Source: Collinsella sp.
GTDB taxonomy: Bacteria > Actinomycetota > Coriobacteriia > Coriobacteriales > Coriobacteriaceae
Direction: 5' to 3'
NCBI GenBank assembly: GCA_018382295.1
Contig: JAGZQF010000009.1
Span: 1-64,000 of the forward strand
Length of the DNA stretch: 64,000 nt
The notes under the pieces were generated by a model, which made no database searches, was not told where the DNA came from, and saw only the letters and a program-made list of their open reading frames with translations. The position numbers were made by a program, and so were the translations under genes. Below are positions 14,954 to 24,535 of this stretch, one piece after another (position 1 is the first letter of the stretch; the number at the start of each line of letters is the position of its first letter).

Positions 14954-16384
14954 TTAATTCCGACGAAGGGACAATTTGTCCATAAGCAAATTGAATCCTT
15001 CGATGTTCATCAGCTTAGATAGCACGATGTAACACCCTAAGGACCCGAGAGGGGCAACGATTAACGAAATAAGATTCCCGTTTGAAATGTGGATTAATAA
15101 TAATGCGATCACCACGGAAAACAATGTGGCAATTGACGGCTTAAGAACGTCAATAAGCTGCTCAAATATGCCATAGCCGAGCACTTTTTTATTCGGGGTC
15201 ATGTTAATTAACATTGAGACAAATCCGCAAAAGGCACTTGAAAGGGAAATCGCAAATACACCAAAAGGAATCGACATAATTAAAACGATGAACGAAATAG
15301 CCTTCTTAATGACCTCAAGCTTAAAACAAAGGGCGCCTTGACCTGCTGCTTTAAGTGCCTGCCAATTCATAGATTGAAGGGGTTGAAATAGATAGAACAA
15401 ACACGCAACTTGAAGATACGGGACGCATTCCGCCCATTTTTGACCCAAAAGAACAAGAACCAGAGGACGCGCACACGCAGCCAAAATTCCCATCATGGGG
15501 AAAACGAGATAAGCAGAAAGCTGCATCGCTTTTCTAAGAACTGATTTGAGCGCATTTTGGCTGTCTTTCTTTTCAGCCATTAGAGGTAACATAACATTGC
15601 TAATTGGAGTGTTTAAGTTGCCTACAATTAAAGCCGGGAATTGGTTGCCGCGATTAAAGAAAGCCAAGTCTGCGGAGGAATAGAATTTTCCGATGACTAA
15701 AGAACGACCTTCTGTATAAATAGAATTAATAAGGTTGGCACTTGTAAATTGTATTCCAAGGGGCAACAGCTCTCTTGCTGAACCAACCACGAATTTTAAT
15801 CTAGGCGTCCATTTTGTTAACCAAGCCATTAGTACCGTTGTCATCAGAACAGTAAGTATCTGTTGAATGATTAGCGCATAAATACCAAAACCCAACATTG
15901 CAACTACGATAGCTGCTAATCCTGAGATCAAGGAGCTGAGGAACGATGCAGAAAATTGCAATCTAAATAAAAAGTTCTTTGCAATATAGGCCTTTTGAAT
16001 TGCATTCAGTGCCGAAAGAGGAAGACGTAATGCCAGAACCCTTAGGTAAAGACACATATCTGCATTTCCATAGAAGTCTGCAATGCTAGGAGCCGAAATA
16101 AATATCAATACATATAAGATGCTCGACAATGCAATTGAACATGACAACATTGTCGAGTAGTCAATTTGATTGATATCAGACTTTTGTATTAGCGCTTCGC
16201 CAAGTCCATTTGTGACAAGCACGTCTGCCAAATTTGTAAATACAAGCAGCAGCGAAAGAGTACCGTAATCACTCGGGGACAGCAAACGCGCCAGAATTAG
16301 GGAAATTACAAATAGGGCACCTTGCGTGGCAAATCTCTCACCTATTGCCCAAAACATACTGGTTGCAGCCTTGTTCGAAGCCAT
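14954..16384 (-). CDS. wzx: Polysaccharide flippase, Wzx-like
   Basis: This 476-residue membrane protein has a dozen or more hydrophobic segments. Its opening (ATSMFWAIGERFATQGALFVISLILARLLSPSDYGTLSLL in two pieces) matches the polysaccharide biosynthesis/oligosaccharide exporter family. It would move lipid-linked repeat units across the membrane. Its ATG overlaps the stop of the polymerase gene by one base (TAATG). The gene is AT-rich relative to the housekeeping genes, which suggests exchange between strains. Confidence 0.85.
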   Translation of the reverse strand: MASNKAATSMFWAIGERFATQGALFVISLILARLLSPSDYGTLSLLLVFTNLADVLVTNGLGEALIQKSDINQIDYSTMLSCSIALSSILYVLIFISAPSIADFYGNADMCLYLRVLALRLPLSALNAIQKAYIAKNFLFRLQFSASFLSSLISGLAAIVVAMLGFGIYALIIQQILTVLMTTVLMAWLTKWTPRLKFVVGSARELLPLGIQFTSANLINSIYTEGRSLVIGKFYSSADLAFFNRGNQFPALIVGNLNTPISNVMLPLMAEKKDSQNALKSVLRKAMQLSAYLVFPMMGILAACARPLVLVLLGQKWAECVPYLQVACLFYLFQPLQSMNWQALKAAGQGALCFKLEVIKKAISFIVLIMSIPFGVFAISLSSAFCGFVSMLINMTPNKKVLGYGIFEQLIDVLKPSIATLFSVVIALLLIHISNGNLISLIVAPLGSLGCYIVLSKLMNIEGFNLLMDKLSLRRN

Positions 16385-17616
16385 TATTTTTCACCATCCG
16401 CATTGCACATACGCTTAGATCTTTCTGGTTCTATGTTGTTTAGGGCAAAACCAAAGGATGAAAATAGAAGAACGACCCCGACATTAATTGTGTAAGAGTA
16501 ATAAGTTGATAATCCCAGAATCGCCATGAGATAAAAGAGGGCAACAAATTTGCAGTGGCTATTTTTGGAAGAACCAAATAAGCATCGCGACAGGACATAC
16601 AAAAGCGGTACAACGGCTAAAACGCCAAAATGAAACATCAAATAAATTATTTGATTATCGAAAAAGAGATAATTTGAATTCGTGCCATATCTATATCCAG
16701 CGCTAATACCGTTACCGAATATAAGCGATGCCGGTTCAACCTGGCTATAGAAAATTTCATATTGGTTAGACCGTGTATCTTCTCCGATTCTGTTTAAAAA
16801 CGAATCAAGAACTTCAGGATAGATAAACGACAACGCCAAAAGTGCTGTTCCAGTTGCAAAAATTACAATTACTGTTCGTTTAAAAACTTTGTCAATTCCT
16901 TTAGCCATAAAAGTTACAACAAGCATGACTAACATTGGTTGAATTAACCAACTTCTGGTTGCCAGCATTAATGCGGCGATGCAGGCTAGAAAGCCTATGC
17001 CCATCGTTATGAAATACGCGTGTTCATCATTAGATTTAAGCACCACGGTTGACCAATATAAACTGATGCCAAATGCAAAATAGTCCCTCGCAGGACACCA
17101 TCCAATATAAGATCCAAAGCCACAAAGAGATTTAAATTTTAGAATTGAAATAAGTGAAGCGATAAAGCAAAACAGAGAAAGAAGAGGGACCCATTTCTTT
17201 ATAAGCAACTTGATGCTTGGCTCCTCCGCCAATAGGTAAAACAAGGGAATTACAAATACTGTGGTTGGGACATCTCCAAAGAGCACACTGGATAAATCGC
17301 CCTCGTTATTGGCAATGGCGAATAAGCTATAAATTATTAGTCCAAAAAATGAACAAGATATGATGAGCCAATTTGCTTTTCGGGATTTACTTATTGCGCG
17401 CAACAAAAGAATGGAAAAGCAGATTTGCTGAATGAGATTAAATAAAGAAGCAAAGCGCCCATTAGAGGTGCTGAATGCAAAACGGTTAATCTCCCAATCT
17501 GTTGCAAATGAGTATGAGGCGCCCAGGTCTCGAACAAAGGGGACCATTAGACCAGATATTATTGCAATTCCTAATAGCAACTCAGATATACTTTTGTTTT
17601 GATTATGCAGTGTCAT
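16384..17616 (-). CDS. wzy: Polysaccharide polymerase, Wzy-like
   Basis: This is a roughly 410-residue integral membrane protein with about ten hydrophobic stretches and a large exposed loop (about residues 240-290 in this frame, ending in FGNGISAGYRYG), as in O-antigen ligase/polymerase proteins. It is highly AT-rich with little sequence conservation, which is usual for Wzy. The start may be this ATG or a TTG 12 bases upstream, which has AAGGA at better spacing. Assignment as polymerase is by topology and by its place between a glycosyltransferase and the flippase gene. Confidence 0.75.
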   Translation of the reverse strand: MTLHNQNKSISELLLGIAIISGLMVPFVRDLGASYSFATDWEINRFAFSTSNGRFASLFNLIQQICFSILLLRAISKSRKANWLIISCSFFGLIIYSLFAIANNEGDLSSVLFGDVPTTVFVIPLFYLLAEEPSIKLLIKKWVPLLSLFCFIASLISILKFKSLCGFGSYIGWCPARDYFAFGISLYWSTVVLKSNDEHAYFITMGIGFLACIAALMLATRSWLIQPMLVMLVVTFMAKGIDKVFKRTVIVIFATGTALLALSFIYPEVLDSFLNRIGEDTRSNQYEIFYSQVEPASLIFGNGISAGYRYGTNSNYLFFDNQIIYLMFHFGVLAVVPLLYVLSRCLFGSSKNSHCKFVALFYLMAILGLSTYYSYTINVGVVLLFSSFGFALNNIEPERSKRMCNADGEK

Positions 17617-17662
17617 TTTGTTGCGCAATGTTGTTTTCCTTATTGGAGGCTCCCGGGGAAAT

Positions 17663-18748
17663 CTAGTTAAAAATAAGATTCGCCCATTCATTGCCAATAG
17701 CTTCTAAAGAGAGAGACTGCCTTAACATCAGGGCATTATTAGACAGTCGATTCGAGTATGATTGATCTTCGACGATCCTGTTGAACGCTTCGCTCTCAGC
17801 AAGATCGTCATCAATATCGACCAAAATGCCGTTCTCGCCATTCCGAATAACTGCCTCTGCTCCACCACCGCCACATTTGGTGCAAATTGTTGGAACCCCC
17901 ATACACAAGGACTCAAGCATAGAATTAGATAGGCCCTCGAACTTTGATGACATTACAAAAGCCGATGCAGTTCTAATGTGCATAAGAACGTCAGAAGAAA
18001 AGCCCATAAATTTAATTGAATCATCCATGTCAAGGCTATGAACAAGGTTTTCTAGTTCTGATTGAAGGCTTCCCTTGCCAAAGATTTCAAGAATATATTC
18101 AGGGTGTTTTTTATGAAACAGCGCAAATGACCTGATTGTCATCGAGTGATTTTTTTGATGTTCAAGTCGTCCTGCTGTGACGATTGCTTTTCTTCTAAGC
18201 CCAGAATACGGTTCAGGAAGTTCGCTAGATATTGGATTTAAGATGATTTTTGAATTCGCCTGAAGGTATCTCGGCATTAAACTTGCCTGGCTTTTTGTCT
18301 GAAACACAATTGCATCGGACCTTCGATACAACATGTTTCTAATGAATGGGAAGATCTTATTGCCAGGAAAATCATATCTCGGATCGTTTCGCACCGAAAC
18401 AATAACCCTGTTTGGAAGTCCGATAGTCGCGATAAGCGTATACATGTTTTGATGAGGTAAAAAGGAAATTACCGTAGCATTGGGCCACTCGGAAATAAAA
18501 CGTCGTATAAGCTTAATTTGGTCGAATGGCTTGAGCGTAGCGCTTGCAAACTCAGAACGCACCTCGACTCCTTCGGGAACATCGTATTCAACAACGTTAC
18601 TTTTAGTCAGGAGATAGGTAAACCTAATACCATGAGCAACGAAGTACGACGCGAGCGCAAGCGAGACGCGCTCGGCCCCGCCACCCATCAGGGAAGGGTG
18701 AACAAAAACAATATGCCCAGCTTCATGTGTTAACTTATTTGAATTCAA
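17663..18748 (-). CDS. Glycosyltransferase family 4
   Basis: This 361-residue GT-B enzyme carries GGGAERVSLALASYF near the N-terminus. The C-terminal donor domain is clear: AIVTAGRLEHQKNHSMTIRSF, MGFSSDVLMHIRTASAFVMSS, then KFEGLSNSMLESLCMGVPTI, which holds the conserved E-x7-E motif, and NGENGILVD. It resembles N-acetylgalactosamine or galactose transferases of capsule loci, but the donor is not certain. It lies ten bases after the broken glycosyltransferase gene. Confidence 0.85.
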   Translation of the reverse strand: MNSNKLTHEAGHIVFVHPSLMGGGAERVSLALASYFVAHGIRFTYLLTKSNVVEYDVPEGVEVRSEFASATLKPFDQIKLIRRFISEWPNATVISFLPHQNMYTLIATIGLPNRVIVSVRNDPRYDFPGNKIFPFIRNMLYRRSDAIVFQTKSQASLMPRYLQANSKIILNPISSELPEPYSGLRRKAIVTAGRLEHQKNHSMTIRSFALFHKKHPEYILEIFGKGSLQSELENLVHSLDMDDSIKFMGFSSDVLMHIRTASAFVMSSKFEGLSNSMLESLCMGVPTICTKCGGGGAEAVIRNGENGILVDIDDDLAESEAFNRIVEDQSYSNRLSNNALMLRQSLSLEAIGNEWANLIFN

Positions 18749-18757
18749 TTTAATCCT

Positions 18758-19776
18758 CTAATTACCGCTGGTAGCATTGCAGTAGATGTCGAGTATTTCG
18801 CTCAAGAGTAGATTGATATCGAATGAGCTGAGTATCTTTTTTCGGGCCAAAGTTCCCATTTCTTTTCTAAGCTCGCTTGATTCGAGAAGATGACTCAATG
18901 CAACGGCCAGAGCTTGATGGTTATCAACCGGAATCAGAACCCCATCAACACCATCATTAATTACTTGAGGAATTCCGCCAACGGGAGTGGCGACAGTTGG
19001 AATTCCTCTAGCCATGGCTTCAAGAACGCTCATGGGGAGCCCCTCGTTTTTGGAGGGGAGGCAGTACACCGCGGCACGCTCAAAGAGCTCTTCGCGTTCT
19101 GCGCCCGCGACCCAGCCGTGGAACTCGCAGCGGTCGGCAATACCGAGCTCTGCCGCAAGAGATTTATTCTTTTCGACCTCTCCGTCTCCGCCGAATACGA
19201 CCTTGGTGCCGGGAAAACGCGACAGGATTTCTCTTGACGCGAACAAGGTGAGCACGGCTGGTCTGGAACTTTGACACCGTTATGAACAACGTCAATCTTC
19301 TCCAGGTCGCAAACGTTTTTTGAAAAGTAGTCGCGCCACTCTTCCGACAGAACCACAACTCGGTCGGCGATACTAAAGGTCTTTCTTACATCACGACGGT
19401 AGACATCTCCGCCCTCTTCGAAAGCCTTCTTAAACTCGCCATCGTGATCGTGGAGTATTACGTACTTGCCTGCTTTGTGGGCCATACGAGCCATAATTGA
19501 CTTACGTTTGTAGGAGTCACGGGCGCTAATGTGTAAATGAATGATGTCATAGGATGGCATGATCATCGCATAGCGAATCAACGCTCGGGAAAATGCGACG
19601 GATTTACCGAGCTTTGAGGAACCGATGCCCGTCCCCAGGTACTCAAAGGCATCGCATGCCTCAGGGAGACCTGCGTCTAGATAACCTTTCACGACTGAGA
19701 CAATTCCGCCGTGAAGAGAGAGATCGGGTCCGACCATTAACACCTTTGCATGGACGTGCGGATAACCTTTAGTCAT
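18758..19776 (-). pseudogene. Glycosyltransferase family 4, disrupted by internal deletion and frameshift
   Basis: The 5' part (ATG at 19776, AGAGGA upstream) encodes an N-terminal GT-B domain: VLMVGPDLSLHGGIVSVVKGYL, then SYDIIHLHISARDSYKRKS and RVVVLSEEWRDYF, ending VVHNGVKVPDQ. The 3' part, in another frame, encodes the donor domain: LTLFASREILSRFPGTKVVFGGDG, FHGWVAGAEREELFERA, LPSKNEGLPMSVLEAMARGIP. The usual block between these (a GRLxxRKG-type strand and helix, about 25-35 residues) is absent, and the frame changes near 19255. This is a deletion of a length not divisible by three rather than a simple slip. The enzyme should be non-functional unless the assembly is wrong. Confidence 0.8.
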
Positions 19777-19797
19777 TGATTTCCTCTTACCGAAAGC

Positions 19798-20292
19798 TTA
19801 GACGGCGAGCTGGAAGCCCCCCCAGATTGAAAACTCCGGGCCAACGTCTTTTGTCACTACCGCACCGGCAGCAATCACACAATGGTCGGCAATTCTAACG
19901 CCCTTAAGAATCGTTACGCCGCTGCCAATCCATACATCATTGCCGATGACGACATCTTGGTCATTCTCTGGAAGCTTGTCCGACTCATCAAGCGTCATCA
20001 TGGGTCGGTCGAGAACATCTGTACGATGGTCTCCAGTAATAATTGTGAGATGAGGGCCGCTCATGACGTAATTGCCGATATGAATCTTCGCACGGGTCGT
20101 CAGAAACGTTGCTCCTGGGCCAATATATACATCATGTCCCATGTAAATATTTTCAATCCCCTGAATTTCGCTACGACGACCGATGGTTACGTTTTTACCG
20201 CATGATGCAAAGGAGCGTCGTAGGGCAGGAAGCAAGAGCAATTTGTTATAAGCTCGCGAGATACCATCAAGCAATCTGTACCCAGCGCCCAT
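19798..20292 (-). CDS. Hexapeptide-repeat acetyltransferase, C-terminus probably frameshifted
   Basis: This 164-residue left-handed beta-helix acetyltransferase of the WbbJ/CatB type begins MGAGYRLLDGISRAYNKLL. Hexapeptide repeats follow (IGRRSEIQGIENIYMGHDVYIGPGATF in two pieces, then IGNDVWIGSGVTILKGVRI), with the HLTIITGDHRTD catalytic loop. It would O-acetylate a capsule sugar. The end reads SIWGGFQLAV, whereas this family normally ends WGGxPAR. A run of seven G (19817-19823 on the plus strand as C) sits at that point. With eight G the end becomes WGGLPARRLSFR and stops just before the next gene. It is either a sequencing error or a slippage-prone switch. Confidence 0.8.
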   Translation of the reverse strand: MGAGYRLLDGISRAYNKLLLLPALRRSFASCGKNVTIGRRSEIQGIENIYMGHDVYIGPGATFLTTRAKIHIGNYVMSGPHLTIITGDHRTDVLDRPMMTLDESDKLPENDQDVVIGNDVWIGSGVTILKGVRIADHCVIAAGAVVTKDVGPEFSIWGGFQLAV

Positions 20293-20294
20293 GG

Positions 20295-21476
20295 CTAAGA
20301 TTTCCTCCACACCATCTTGTCCACCACGCCGGTGTAGCTCTGGATGATCTTGACCACCTTGGTGGACACGGTCTCGTCGGCGTAGTCGGGGACGGGCGCC
20401 TCGGGCAGCGACCCCTCCGCGTCGAGCTCGACAGCGGTGTGTACCGCCTGGAGCAGGCCGCGCTCGCTGATGCCGGCCAGCGTGAAGCAGGCCTTGTCCA
20501 GCGCCTCGGGGCGCTCGGTGGAGGTGCGGATGCAAACCGCCGGGAACGGGCGGCCGACGCTCGCGAAGAAGCTGGACTCCTCGGGCAGGGTGCCGGAGTC
20601 CGACACCACCGCGAAGGCGTTCATCTGCAGGCAGTTGTAGTCATGGAAGCCCATGAGCTCGTGCATGCGCACGCGCGGGTCGAGCTTGAAGCCGGTGGCC
20701 TCCAGGCGCTTGCGGGAGCGCGGGTGGCAGGAGTACAGGATCGGCATGTCGTACTTCTCGGCGAGCGCGTTGATCGCGGTGAACAGGCTCGTGAAGTTCG
20801 CCTCGGTGTCGATGTTCTCCTCGCGGTGGGCGGACAGCAGCATGTAGCGCTTGGGCTCAAGGCCGAGCTCGGAGAGGATGTCGGAGGCCTCGATCTTGCC
20901 CAGGTTGGCGCGAAGGACTTCTGCCATGGGCGACCCGGTGACGTAGGTGCGCTCCGGGGCGCAGCCGGTGTCCTTGAGGTAGCGGCGGGCGTGCTCGGAG
21001 TATGCCAGGTTGACGTCGGAGATCACGTCGACGATGCGGCGGTTGGTCTCCTCGGGCAGGCACTCGTCCTTGCAGCGGTTGCCCGCCTCCATGTGGAAGA
21101 TGGGGATGTGCAGGCGCTTTGCCGCGATGGCGGACAGGCAGCTGTTGGTGTCGCCCAGGATGAGCAGCGCGTCGGGCTGGACCTGGACCATCAACTTGTA
21201 GCTCGAGGCGATGATGTTGCCCACCGTCTCTCCCAAGTCCGCGCCCACGGCGTCCAGGTAGACGTCCGGGTCGTCCAGCGACAGGTCGCGGAAGAAGATG
21301 CCGTTAAGCGTGTAATCATAGTTCTGCCCGGTGTGAGCCAGCAGGCAGTCGAAGTGGCGGCGGCACTTCTTGATGACCTCGGACAGGCGGATGACCTCGG
21401 GGCGCGTGCCCACGATGATCAGGAGCTTCAGGCGGCCGTCGTCCCTGAAGCGGATATCGGAATAGTCCTTGCCCAT
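20295..21476 (-). CDS. capG: UDP-N-acetylglucosamine 2-epimerase family, CapG/WbjD-like
   Basis: This 393-residue non-hydrolysing 2-epimerase of the WecB family shows LLIIVGTRPEVIRLSEVIKKC, HTGQNYDYTLNGIFF, HMEAGNRCKDECLPEETNRR and SDSGTLPEESSFFASVGRPF. In the CapE-CapF-CapG pathway this step yields UDP-N-acetyl-L-fucosamine by C2 epimerisation. It starts four bases after the capF stop, and capF-capE precede it, so I prefer the CapG role over ManNAc formation. The enzyme length is normal. Confidence 0.88.
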   Translation of the reverse strand: MGKDYSDIRFRDDGRLKLLIIVGTRPEVIRLSEVIKKCRRHFDCLLAHTGQNYDYTLNGIFFRDLSLDDPDVYLDAVGADLGETVGNIIASSYKLMVQVQPDALLILGDTNSCLSAIAAKRLHIPIFHMEAGNRCKDECLPEETNRRIVDVISDVNLAYSEHARRYLKDTGCAPERTYVTGSPMAEVLRANLGKIEASDILSELGLEPKRYMLLSAHREENIDTEANFTSLFTAINALAEKYDMPILYSCHPRSRKRLEATGFKLDPRVRMHELMGFHDYNCLQMNAFAVVSDSGTLPEESSFFASVGRPFPAVCIRTSTERPEALDKACFTLAGISERGLLQAVHTAVELDAEGSLPEAPVPDYADETVSTKVVKIIQSYTGVVDKMVWRKS

Positions 21477-21480
21477 GCGG

Positions 21481-22698
21481 CTAGACCTCCTCGTAGTAGG
21501 TGTCGGGGTCCTCGGGGTCGAAGGGCTCGTTGGCCCACATGACCGTCACGAGGTCCTCGGTGTCGGACAGGTTGGTGATGGAGTGCGTGTAGCCCGGGAT
21601 CATCTCGACCACGCGCATGTCGCCCCCCTTGACAACGTACTCGTCGACCGGGTAGGACTCGCCCTCGGCGTCGGCCCCCACCTTCCTCAGCTTGATGGAG
21701 GCGGTACCGGAGACCACCAGGAACCTCTCCCACTTGCTCATGTGCCAGTGGTTGCCCTTGGTGATCCCGGGCTTGGAAACATTGATTGAGACCTGGCCGC
21801 GCTCCGGCGTGCGCAGGAACTCGGTGAACGAGCCGCGCGCGTCCACGTTGGGCTTGAGGCTATAGGCGAAGTTGCCCGGCTCGTAGTAGGACAGGAACGT
21901 GCTCCAGAGCTTCTTGGAGAAGGAGCCCTCGGCTAGGTCGGGCACCGAGAGCGTCTCGCGGCTGTCGCGGAAGCACCCGAGCAGGTAGACGATCTCGCCC
22001 AGGGTCTTCACGTCAGTCCCGGGGACGTAGCAGAAGTCCTCCCCCTCGACGCGCTCCAGCCCCTCGTAGCCGCAGCGGTGCTCCTCGCCCAGCAGGGCAC
22101 CCAGCATCTCGTCGACGAGGTCGTCGATGTAGAGGAGCTCCAGCTCCACCGAGGGGTCGTTGACGGTGTAGGGGCGGCCGTTGGCGATGGCGTCGCAGAA
22201 GGTGGCGACGGCGGAGTTGTAGCGCGGGCGGCACCACTTGCCGTAGAGGTTGGGGAAGCGGTAGATGAGCACCGGCGCGCCCGTGCGCTCCGAGTACTCG
22301 CGGAACAGCCCCTCCCCCGCCAGCTTCGACTCGCCGTAGACCGAGCCCTCGAAACGGCCCGACAGGCTCGCCTGCGCGGAGCTGGAGAGCATGACGGGGC
22401 ACTTATTCCCGTGGCGCTCGAGCGTGTCCAGCAGCGTGGAGGCGAACCCGAAATTGCCCTCCATGAACTCGGATTGCTCCTTTGGGCGGTTGACGCCGGC
22501 CAGGTTGAAGACGAAGTCCGCGCGGGAGCAGCAGTCCTCCAGCTCCCCGGGGGTGGAGTCGATGTCGTACTCCATGACCTCGAGTGGGAGCAGGCCCGTG
22601 TACTTCTCGCGGCGGTCCTTGCCGTCCCTTACGTTCTTCAGCGCGCAGCAGAGGTTCCTCCCGACGAAGCCCCTGGCGCCGGTGACGAGGACGCGCAC
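21481..22698 (-). CDS. capF: CapF/WbjC bifunctional epimerase-reductase
   Basis: This 405-residue protein has an N-terminal SDR domain (MRVLVTGARGFVGRNLCC, FNLAGVNRPKEQSEF, SVYGESKLAGEGLF with Y-x-x-x-K) and a C-terminal cupin domain (KGNHWHMSKWERFLVVSG, MIPGYTHSITNLS). That fusion is diagnostic of CapF, in which the cupin epimerises C3 and the SDR reduces C4 of the 4-keto sugar. It starts with GTG, directly after the capE stop. It is longer than the usual 369 residues because of insertions in the middle. Confidence 0.92.
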   Translation of the reverse strand: MRVLVTGARGFVGRNLCCALKNVRDGKDRREKYTGLLPLEVMEYDIDSTPGELEDCCSRADFVFNLAGVNRPKEQSEFMEGNFGFASTLLDTLERHGNKCPVMLSSSAQASLSGRFEGSVYGESKLAGEGLFREYSERTGAPVLIYRFPNLYGKWCRPRYNSAVATFCDAIANGRPYTVNDPSVELELLYIDDLVDEMLGALLGEEHRCGYEGLERVEGEDFCYVPGTDVKTLGEIVYLLGCFRDSRETLSVPDLAEGSFSKKLWSTFLSYYEPGNFAYSLKPNVDARGSFTEFLRTPERGQVSINVSKPGITKGNHWHMSKWERFLVVSGTASIKLRKVGADAEGESYPVDEYVVKGGDMRVVEMIPGYTHSITNLSDTEDLVTVMWANEPFDPEDPDTYYEEV

Positions 22699-22699
22699 C

Positions 22700-23758
22700 C
22701 TACTGCACCGCCTCGTGCTCGCGGCCCTCCAGGGCCAGCTGTACGTACTCGGCGGTCTTGATCTTGGCGATGGTGCCCTCCACGTCGAGCCTCTCGGTGT
22801 TGTGGGAGGTGTAGGACTCGTCGGCCTGGGTCTCCACCTCGCCGTCGACGACGAACTTGTCGTAGTTCAGGTCGCGCGAGTCGCAGGACACGCGGTAGTA
22901 GCCGCCCATGTCCTCGGCCCTCAGTCGCTCCTCGCGGGTCATGAGGGTCTCGAAGAGCTTCTCGCCGTGGCGGGTGCCGATCACCTGGGTGCCCACCCGG
23001 CCGAAGACCTCCTGGACGGCCTCGGCGAGGTCGCCGATGGTGGAGGCCGGCGCCTTCTGGATGAACAGGTCGCCGGGGTTGGCGTGCTCGAAGGCGAACT
23101 GCACCAGGTCCACGGCCTCGTCCAGGTTCATGAGGAAGCGGGTCATGTTGGGGTCGGTGACCGTCAGCGGCTCGCCCTTTCGGATGCGGTCGATGAACAG
23201 CGGGATGACGCTGCCGCGCGAGCACATGACGTTGCCGTAGCGGGTGCAGCAGATGGTGGTGCGGCCGCCGTCGTTGCGGGCGTTGGCGTAGATGATGGAC
23301 TCCATCATGGCCTTGGACTTGCCCATGGCGTTGATGGGGTAGGCGGCCTTGTCGGTGGACAGGCACACGACGCGGTCGACGCCCTCGTCGATGGCTGCGT
23401 GCAGGACGTTGTCCGTGCCGATGACGTTGGTGCGCACGGCCTCCATGGGGAAGAACTCGCAGGAGGGCACCTGCTTGAGGGCGGCGGCGTGGAAGATGTA
23501 GTCCACGCCGTGCATGGCGTCACGCACGCTCTGGGCGTTCCTCACGTCGCCGATGAAGAAGCGCACCTTGGAGGCGAGCTCCGGGGACCTCTCCTGCAGG
23601 CGGTGGCGCATGTCGTCCTGCTTCTTCTCGTCACGCGAGAAGATACGAATCTCGGCCAGGTCGGTGTTCATGAAGTGCTTGAGCACGGTGTTGCCGAACG
23701 AGCCGGTGCCTCCCGTGATCATCAGGGTCTTGTCTTTAAAGGTGGTCGAATCGTTCAT
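22700..23758 (-). CDS. capE: CapE/WbjB UDP-GlcNAc inverting 4,6-dehydratase
   Basis: This 352-residue SDR has MITGGTGSFGNTVLKHFM, FIGDVRNAQSVRDAM, HAAALKQVPSCEFFPMEAV and DKAAYPINAMGKSKAMMES. The last contains the M-x-x-x-K variant of the catalytic Y-x-x-x-K, as known for CapE. It removes water from UDP-GlcNAc and inverts C5, the first step to UDP-N-acetyl-L-fucosamine. It follows the wecG stop without a gap and is followed by capF. Confidence 0.93.
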   Translation of the reverse strand: MNDSTTFKDKTLMITGGTGSFGNTVLKHFMNTDLAEIRIFSRDEKKQDDMRHRLQERSPELASKVRFFIGDVRNAQSVRDAMHGVDYIFHAAALKQVPSCEFFPMEAVRTNVIGTDNVLHAAIDEGVDRVVCLSTDKAAYPINAMGKSKAMMESIIYANARNDGGRTTICCTRYGNVMCSRGSVIPLFIDRIRKGEPLTVTDPNMTRFLMNLDEAVDLVQFAFEHANPGDLFIQKAPASTIGDLAEAVQEVFGRVGTQVIGTRHGEKLFETLMTREERLRAEDMGGYYRVSCDSRDLNYDKFVVDGEVETQADESYTSHNTERLDVEGTIAKIKTAEYVQLALEGREHEAVQ

Positions 23759-24535
23759 CTATTTGCCTTCCTTACGTTTGGCTTTTGTAAACTGGTAAAA
23801 GAGGAATTTCGTATTGGTTACGAGGTATCGTTTGAAAAGCCGTTTTGGCTCTTGAATTAGTCTGTATAGCCACTCGAGACTCAGGTTTTGCATCCATATC
23901 GGCGCTTCTGGCACCACGCCAGCGAGGACATTGAACGCTCCGCCAACACCGATCATCAACGGCTGTGGCCCTCCCTTGAGCTCGTGCATAAGAACTTCTT
24001 GACGGGGCGCGCCAAGAGCAATCCATGCGAAGTTAGCTCCTGAGTTGGCGATGCGATTAGAAAGCTCATACTTTTCGTTGTCGGACAAAGGACGGAAAAC
24101 GGACGGTTCCATTCCCACAATTTTTAAGCCAGGGAAATCCCTGTTGAGCGATTCTCTGAGGGCGTCAAGATTCTTCTGTTCATTTCCGTAGAAATAGTGA
24201 CTCCACCCGTATTGACTGGAAATCTCAAAAATCTCGCGCATCAAGTCCGGACCGGTAACGCGGTCCATCGATTCAAATGACTTACGGCCTACAACTGATA
24301 AGGGCTTGCCGTCGGGAACGGACATGACTGATTCCGCCTGGCAATCCCAATAGGAGGGGTCATCATGAGCCAAAACAGACGTATGGGCATTTGAGACGCA
24401 AATGTACTCGCCATGGAGTTCATCGATATGTTCAGCTAGAAAATTGATGCAATCTGCCATGTTTGTTCCCGTGATCGGAACATCGATCACGGGAACGCGA
24501 TTCAACTCAGAGTATTTCGAATAATCCTCGAGCAT
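23759..24535 (-). CDS. WecG/TagA/CpsF family glycosyltransferase (GT26)
   Basis: This 258-residue protein of the GT26 family shows VPVIDVPITGTNMADCINFLAEH, ICVSNAHTSVLAHDDP, SVPDGKPLSVVGR, RVTGPDLMREIFEIS, YFYGNEQKNLDALRESL and GANFAWIALGAPRQEVLMHE. Family members add the second sugar (ManNAc-type) to an undecaprenyl-linked primer. The ATG overlaps the upstream stop (TAATG), so it is coupled to the initiating transferase. It is a peripheral membrane enzyme acting on the cytoplasmic face. Confidence 0.88.
   Translation of the reverse strand: MLEDYSKYSELNRVPVIDVPITGTNMADCINFLAEHIDELHGEYICVSNAHTSVLAHDDPSYWDCQAESVMSVPDGKPLSVVGRKSFESMDRVTGPDLMREIFEISSQYGWSHYFYGNEQKNLDALRESLNRDFPGLKIVGMEPSVFRPLSDNEKYELSNRIANSGANFAWIALGAPRQEVLMHELKGGPQPLMIGVGGAFNVLAGVVPEAPIWMQNLSLEWLYRLIQEPKRLFKRYLVTNTKFLFYQFTKAKRKEGK

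Noticed and set aside
20109..21542. A 477-codon open frame antisense to capG
   Set aside because: capG is a clear UDP-GlcNAc 2-epimerase; the antisense product is low-complexity.
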